A program made the position numbers and the translations under genes. From positions 600,857-664,856 of the forward strand of contig NW_022985177.1 of assembly GCF_010093535.1 (NCBI RefSeq): 64,000 nt of DNA. The letters are read 5' to 3'. Position 1 is the stretch's first letter, and the number at the start of each line of letters is the position of its first letter. The notes under the pieces are model-generated. The model ran no database searches, was not told the origin of the DNA, and worked only from the letters and a program-made list of their open reading frames with translations. Below are positions 58,040 to 64,000 of this stretch, piece by piece. The stretch comes from Lindgomyces ingoldianus (Eukaryota > Ascomycota > Dothideomycetes > Pleosporales > Lindgomycetaceae).

Positions 58040-61000
58040 TGTAACGATTCTACGAATCGTTCCATCTCGGGTCGCTCAGATCCTATCCGAAGGGTCCCTG
58101 TATCGGCCCTGACTATGACTTGACCTAGTCCTCTGCAGTTGCCTCTATTCCCTTATGTATTTAGTCGCACCTTGCCCCTGTAGCTAGCTTAGTAGTTTTC
58201 TAATATCCTACGTACAAGGCCTATAGGTGTTATTAGTATTCCTAGGTCTCTAAGTCCCTACGCACTTCTATATGCCTCTAAGTGGATTTATACTGCATTT
58301 AGACCTATTATCTTGCCTACACTATTACATTATATTAAAAAACTTACTTTTGCTAGTAATAGCTTTATTAATAATATTACATTAATTATTTATTTAACTA
58401 TGTCTAAGTTCTAAGAAGTGTCTAATTTAGTTTAGGTTACTATTTTTACACACTGTTACATTAAATTATTTAGTTAGTATAAATAAGATCCTAGAGACCT
58501 TTTATTAACTAAAGCCTTTAAGTTTAAAACTTCCTATCCCCTATAATTAGAATTGCCTTTAGAAAAGTTGTAAAGAGTGCGCTAAAGTAGAAACTTAAAG
58601 ACTACTAATAACTTATTAGAATTAGGGACAACTACTAATGCCTAACTTTTAACTACTATTAGATTCTATTATAAAGACTGTAACCTATTCTAGCTATAGC
58701 TAAGGCAAGATACTTGCCTTTAGAACTAAACTACTACTAACTTTAATAGCTAAACCCTCTTTTGTAGGACCTAAAGCTAAAAACTTACTAGATTTAAAGT
58801 TAAACCCTAGTAGTATAGCCCTTAAGAACTAAGTTGCTTAATTAAGGGCATAAATTAAATAGCTAACTAGATTAAAAACTATTAGTCCTAATTATCCCCT
58901 ACTAACTACTAAATTACCTTTAATAATGCCTTAAATTACTTATGCTACACTAATAGCAAGAGACTTTTTAGGCACTCTTAAGCTTTTTTAAAGCTACTTT
59001 ACTAAATGCACGCCTAAGATTAAGAACTTTATAAATAGCAAAGAACCTATATTTAAATAATAGTAAGCCTTTATTATAGACAAACTTAACATTAATGTAA
59101 ATTACTATAAGAGTAAGCGCGCACACATAGCGCTAGTATAGAGACACACTGCTAGTATTGCAAAGGAATACCTAGAGCCTAGATACCTAGCTAAATTAGA
59201 TAACTTTTAGTTTAGAAACATAAAAGAAATAATTAAGCTTTTATAAACATACTTTATTCCTAGTAATAAAGAGACAGAGGTGTAATAAGCGTTTTAAACT
59301 CTAAAAATAAGTAAAGAAAAAGCATTTTTTACTTTTAAAGCTTACTTTATTAGTGCTGCTGTTAAAGAGTTTATATTAAAGTTAAAATAGTTTTTCTACT
59401 TATAAAAAAAATACTGCCTAGCTTAAAAGTACTAAACTTAGGTTTTAAGCACACTTAAAAGGGCTCTTTTAAGACTATAGTAGCCTACCTAATAGCCTAC
59501 AACATAGAAAGAAGGAATACCTCTACTATGTTAAAGTAAACTGTTAATCTTACCTAATAGTCTACTGTTAGACCTAGTGTAGATTAGTCTTAGAAGGTTT
59601 CTAGTAATACATCTAAGGCAGTATACTATTCTAGTGCACTCTAACCTGCACCTCTGTTAGTACTCTAGTCTACCTTAGTTACCTATAGACAATCTAGCTA
59701 GACACCTGCCCTAGAAAGACAGACAACTTCTAGTAACTATTATAATTATAAAAAACTAGGACATTTTACTAGCAACTGCCCTATCTCTAGGGTACAAGAA
59801 ATAAAGGTAGAGTAGTAAGATTCTAAAAAAGAATTTATAAATATAAATAATTTTAATCTAAATGCCTCCTAAATAGAAAATAGTAACACCTAAAAAAACT
59901 TTTTATTTTAGGCTTAAGCAAGTATAATTTATTAAACATTAATTTATTACACTTATTTAAAGAAAAACACTTCTAAGTTTTTACTATTTTATATTTAAAA
60001 AGTATTAAAGTTTATTTAAATTTTTTAGTTAATACTAGCGCTTATTATTTTTTATTTATTAACTTACTAACTACTAAGTTATTATTTTAATGCCTTTAGG
60101 TCCTTATCTAACACTTACTATTTAAAGTTATAGTTAAGGGCTTTTAAGATTAAATCTAAGTCTCTATTTACTAGTATATCTGCCTGCATATGCAAATTAA
60201 TAGAAGAAGCATTTAAAACTGCTTTTTTATTATTATAGACCTTAGCTTCTAGAATTACATTATTAGCATTAAATAGTTATGTTGTTTTAAACTCTATCTA
60301 GATATAAAAAAAAATTAGATTATATAGCCTAACAAATATCTACCTACTTATAAACTTTTGCTGCTTTTGCTTATGCAATTAACCTAGCCTACATGTAATA
60401 AAAAAGTAAAGCTAGATATTAAACAACACAACACACTATAAAAAAAAGACTAATTTTAGTAGTTATGCAGCCTAACAATCTACTGCATTAAGAGTTTACT
60501 AAGGCTACTAAAATTATACAGATCTTCTATTATCTATAGTCTAAAAACACTTAAATTGTTTTTCTGCTTATTTATTAAAAAGTCTAAAACAGGTCTAAAG
60601 GAGGTCTATTTAGCTACTATTACTTTAATTTTAGCAAATGCTTTTTATTTTAATATAAAAAAAAATAAGTTCTTTTTAACTTTTATTTATAAAATTAAGC
60701 AGTTAATTAAAGATAAGTAAGCTTTATAGTTAAATACTAAATATAAAACTAAAGCATTAGTAAACCTTTAATTACTATCTAAATACTATTAGTACTAAGA
60801 TATATTTAGCTACACTACAGCTTACTAGCTACTAGTACATTGTCTATATAACTATAAGATTGTCTTTACAGAGCCTCTCTCTAATAGTTATAGTCTATTA
60901 TACAAACAGAACCTTAAGGAGCTAGAAGTAATAAAGAAATATGTTATAAATAATTTAAAATATAGCTTTATTAAGCAGAGTTAAAGCCCTTTTGCATCTT

Positions 61001-61871
61001 TTATTTTTTATGTACAGAAACTAAATAGCAACTTATGTATCTATGTTAATTACTATAAACTTAACACTTTTACCTGCAAGAATGTGTATCTAATACTATA
61101 TATAGACAAACTTTTATTAAGACTTACTAAGGCAGTAATCTTTACTAAGTTTAATATTTGCGCAGCCTTTAATAAGATTAGAATAGATCTAAGCTCTAAA
61201 AAGTATACTACCTTTTAGACATAATATAAAACTTATAAGTGTAAAGTTTTACTTTTTAGATTATGTAATAGTCTAGCAACTTACTAGCGCTATATAAATA
61301 ATGTATTAATTAACTATCTAGATAATTTCTACATTGCTTATTTTAATAATATTTTTATTTACTTTAAAAATAAGGTAACTTATATTCTCTATGTTAAAAA
61401 AGTCTTAGAAAGGCTTTAGTAACTAGAATTATAAGTAAAAATTAAAAAAAGTAAATTTTATGTTACTTAAATAAAGTATCTTAGCTATATACTTTTAAAC
61501 AAAGGACTAGAGGTTAACCTAGAGAAAGTAGAGGTGCTACGCAACTAGTAGGCGCCTACTACTGTAATAGGTGTAAAATCCTTCCTAGGCTTTACTAAAT
61601 TCTATTAGTAATTTATTCTAAAAATTTTTTATATAGTAAAACTAATTATTATGCTTTAAAGCCTTACTACCCTTTTTATATAGACTTTAAAGTGTAACGT
61701 AGCTTTTAAAAAGCTAAAGTCTACACTACTAAGTATACCTATGCTTTACTATTTTAACTTTATGTTATAAACTAAAATTAAAACTAACACTTTTAATAAG
61801 GTAGTAGTAGAAGTTCTTTTTTAAAAATAAGTAGATAGAAATTAGTGCTTTGTATTATTTTATAGTAAGGT
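58040..61871 (+). mobile_element. Ty3/Gypsy retrotransposon, 3'-truncated by a Copia insertion
   Basis: An LTR-like start TGTAACGATTCTACGAATCG at 58040 is only weakly RIP-mutated for about 250 bp. A Gag zinc knuckle follows at about 59735-59790 (NYNYKKLGHFTSNCP, with the first Cys lost to Tyr). Reverse transcriptase is at about 61130-61380: FTKFNICAAFNKIRI, then LLFRLCNSLATY and YLDNFYIAYFNN for the catalytic DD. The connection to RNase H (IGVKSFLGFTKFY) follows, and the frame ends at YYSK where a Copia LTR begins at 61872. The element is thus older than that Copia copy. The 3' LTR was not seen. Confidence 0.8.
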
Positions 61872-62138
61872 TGTTGAATGGACTCTCTGCTAGCTAGCAC
61901 TTAGTGTCAGCAAATGCGTACAAGACAGAGAGGTTTGCACAGTGTAAACATTGCACAGGGGTGTTAGGTAACTAGTGTTAATTGCTTCTTATTTTTCCTC
62001 TATATAGAGGAAAAAAGGGGATATCTAGATGTTCGCGCACAGAGGTTCGCGCACAAGCATTATGTGACATAGATATGTGATCCTGCTTGTGCGCGATTGC
62101 TTGTATCTAGGACGTAACGCTGCTGCTGCGTATAGACA
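61872..62138 (-). repeat. Copia LTR (left, third copy)
   Basis: 267 bp with TGT...ACA ends. The half near the body matches the 20570 family; the outer half is different, so it represents a separate subfamily. Confidence 0.8.
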
Positions 62139-64000
62139 CTAGTAACTTTTCTTTTTGTCTAAAGAGTTACCTTCTGTATGCGTTACCTCTCTTCTATCTG
62201 TGTAGGTTTATCTAATTATGTTCTACCTTTACTTTACCCCTATTTGTTAGGACTTGCCTTAGTAATGCTGTGTGTTAAAATAAGCTAGTTGTGCTATGTA
62301 AATAGCTTTTCTTTTCTTTATCCTTTGCTTTCTAAGCCTTACTATATAATCCCCTAGCTTTTTTCTTTTTTGTATAGTGCTAGCAGTGACAGATCCTTAT
62401 AATAAGAAAGATAAGTATATATAATATAAAAAAAAATAAAAATAAAAAAAAAAACAAAAAAAAATAGGCTTTATATAAAAGTGTTATTAGTCTAGTTAGT
62501 CTAAGGCATCTTTACACATAAGATCTAGCTAGTCTACAGATGCTTCTATTTAGACAAAGAGGCAGTTAGTTAGGACTAATAATTAAAAAGCTTAGTTTAG
62601 TGTTTTCTTTATATATACATTTACTAAGTTATTTTTACTATTAATTTACTTAATTTTAGTAATTTCCTTTTTCTTATATAATTTATAGAGTAACATAATG
62701 TTAATTATAAGTTACTTTTTACTAGTAGTGCCTAGCTTAATAAGGTAATTATATAGAGACCTTAAATCTATGTAGATTACTACTAAAATTAGTAGTAGTT
62801 TAAGCGTTTATATAATTTACTATAGAGTTGTACTAAAAGTAATTACATTATTAAACTTTTTAACTATTCTATATAGTTTACTAGTAAAGACACTCTTAGT
62901 TACTCTTTTATACTTAGTAGAATTCTAGTGTATAATGTTACCTAGTATTTTAAAGTAGTTACTTTACTTTATATAGTCTTTATTACTTAATATAATTAAA
63001 AATTCTAGCTATAAGCTAATGTTCTTATTATTAGCAAATAATCTATTTATAAAGATAAACAGCTTTACATAATTAAGCTGTAATAGTAGAAAAGTAAGAC
63101 TACACTTACTATTATTTATCTACTATTAGATTTATGCGTTAAGTATGTTAATATTATTATGCAAAAAGTCTATAGTTTATATAGTAATAAATAAGTTAAA
63201 TGCTGCCTTTAGTTAACACACAGATGTAATGTATACCCCTCTTACACATTACTTAATATATTATTATGCAGCATTCTTATTTTTTAGGTTAATTATATAA
63301 AGGTAGCTTACTTATCCTTTCTAAGTAAGAACTACTATGTTATATGTAAGTTTAATTCTTTTACTATTAAACTTAATAAGCTGCTTTTTTACTAAAATAG
63401 TTTTACTTTTTATATAAAACTTTACTTTTTATAGTTTTTTTTCTTTTTTTTATGTAAAATTCTTTATTATAATGCTTAAAGTGTTATTTATCTGTAGGCT
63501 AGTAATACTAAAAGTGTGCTTTCCTTTATTAGTAATTAAAAAGTAAGGGTTGTATAAAAAGATGTGCATGCGCAGCTTTTTTTTATAGTAGTTATAATAT
63601 ATTTTAAACTAATACAGTCTTAATTTAGCAGCTTTATATAAAGGTTGTACAACCTAGAGTATTATATTTAGTGGAAAGCTCTAGCGCATCTTCTTTAGTA
63701 GCTTTATGTATAGTGTGCGCATAAGCTTATCTGTTAATTAGATGTATGCTTATATAATATTATATAGTTTAAAATGCATTTTATACATAGCTCTTAGACT
63801 TACTTTTATAGCTAGAAGTAGTCTCTAGCTTATCCTCTAGATAGTTAGTAACTAAGTAAAAATTTTTCTCTTTTTTTTATCTAAGTAGCTAGCAAACACT
63901 AGGCAGAATTTCTTATATAATTAAGTTATTTTGCCTTTTACTTTTTATATAAGGTAAAAGTTAAAAATCTAGCTTTTATGCCTTATTAGGTTATATGCTA
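61872..64000 (-). mobile_element. Copia retrotransposon, partial copy running off the window
   Basis: A left LTR at 61872-62138 (TGTTGAATGG...ATAGACA) resembles that of the element at 20570 in its inner half, but has a different outer half. The internal sequence from 62139 on is collinear with 20850 onward, with fewer RIP changes. By comparison it lies on the minus strand. It spans the region that is N at 21793-21982 in the other copy. Confidence 0.85.

Noticed and set aside
1..64000. CRISPR arrays, bacterial operons, riboswitches or ribosomal RNA genes
   Set aside because: No regularly spaced repeats with unique spacers and no rRNA-like conserved blocks; the gene structure is fungal with spliceosomal introns.

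Overview
The window looks like a filamentous ascomycete (Pezizomycotina) chromosome. Short-intron, co-oriented secondary-metabolism genes of balanced base composition sit in very AT-rich DNA made almost wholly of transposons. Those transposons carry dense C-to-T/G-to-A changes and in-frame TAA/TAG codons where family motifs expect Gln or Arg, the signature of repeat-induced point mutation (RIP). The species cannot be named from the sequence.

Layout. 1-36,040: RIP-degraded transposons. A Fot1/pogo-type element (484-2393) has duplicated ends. Two Copia elements (4458-15581, plus strand; 20570-32500, minus strand) each contain one copy of the same Ty3/Gypsy family (6755-12418 and 24908-30572). 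A second pogo family lies at 17832-19681, a Helitron/PIF1-like helicase relic near 16.25-16.6 kb, and a 421-bp terminal-repeat miniature element at 34194-34937 split by a solo Gypsy LTR. Most were delimited by their terminal repeats plus matching target-site duplications. 36,041-50,262: a gene island with a GMC oxidoreductase (36347-37987), an Fe(II)/2-oxoglutarate oxygenase (38953-40144, one intron) and a non-reducing polyketide synthase (from 40839), all on the plus strand. 50,262-64,000: again RIP-degraded repeats, including one pogo element nested in another, Gypsy fragments, diverged LTR-like units and the start of a third Copia copy.

How the genes fit together. The PKS reads SAT-KS-AT-PT-ACP-CMeT. 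Together with an Fe(II)/2OG oxygenase and a flavin alcohol oxidoreductase this suggests a methylated aromatic polyketide whose ring or methyl substituents are oxidised, as in citrinin-, azaphilone- or tropolone-type pathways. The product is an inference.

The most notable result is how the cluster was broken. A hAT transposon (about 46379-49423) sits inside the PKS exon between the ACP and the methyltransferase domain. It has 24-bp imperfect terminal inverted repeats and an 8-bp near-identical duplication, and the PKS frame resumes in register on its far side. A second junction at about 50,258 ends the PKS inside the methyltransferase domain. The C-terminal release domain is not in the window. 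The hAT is saturated with RIP-like mutations, while the PKS exons on both sides show no internal stop.
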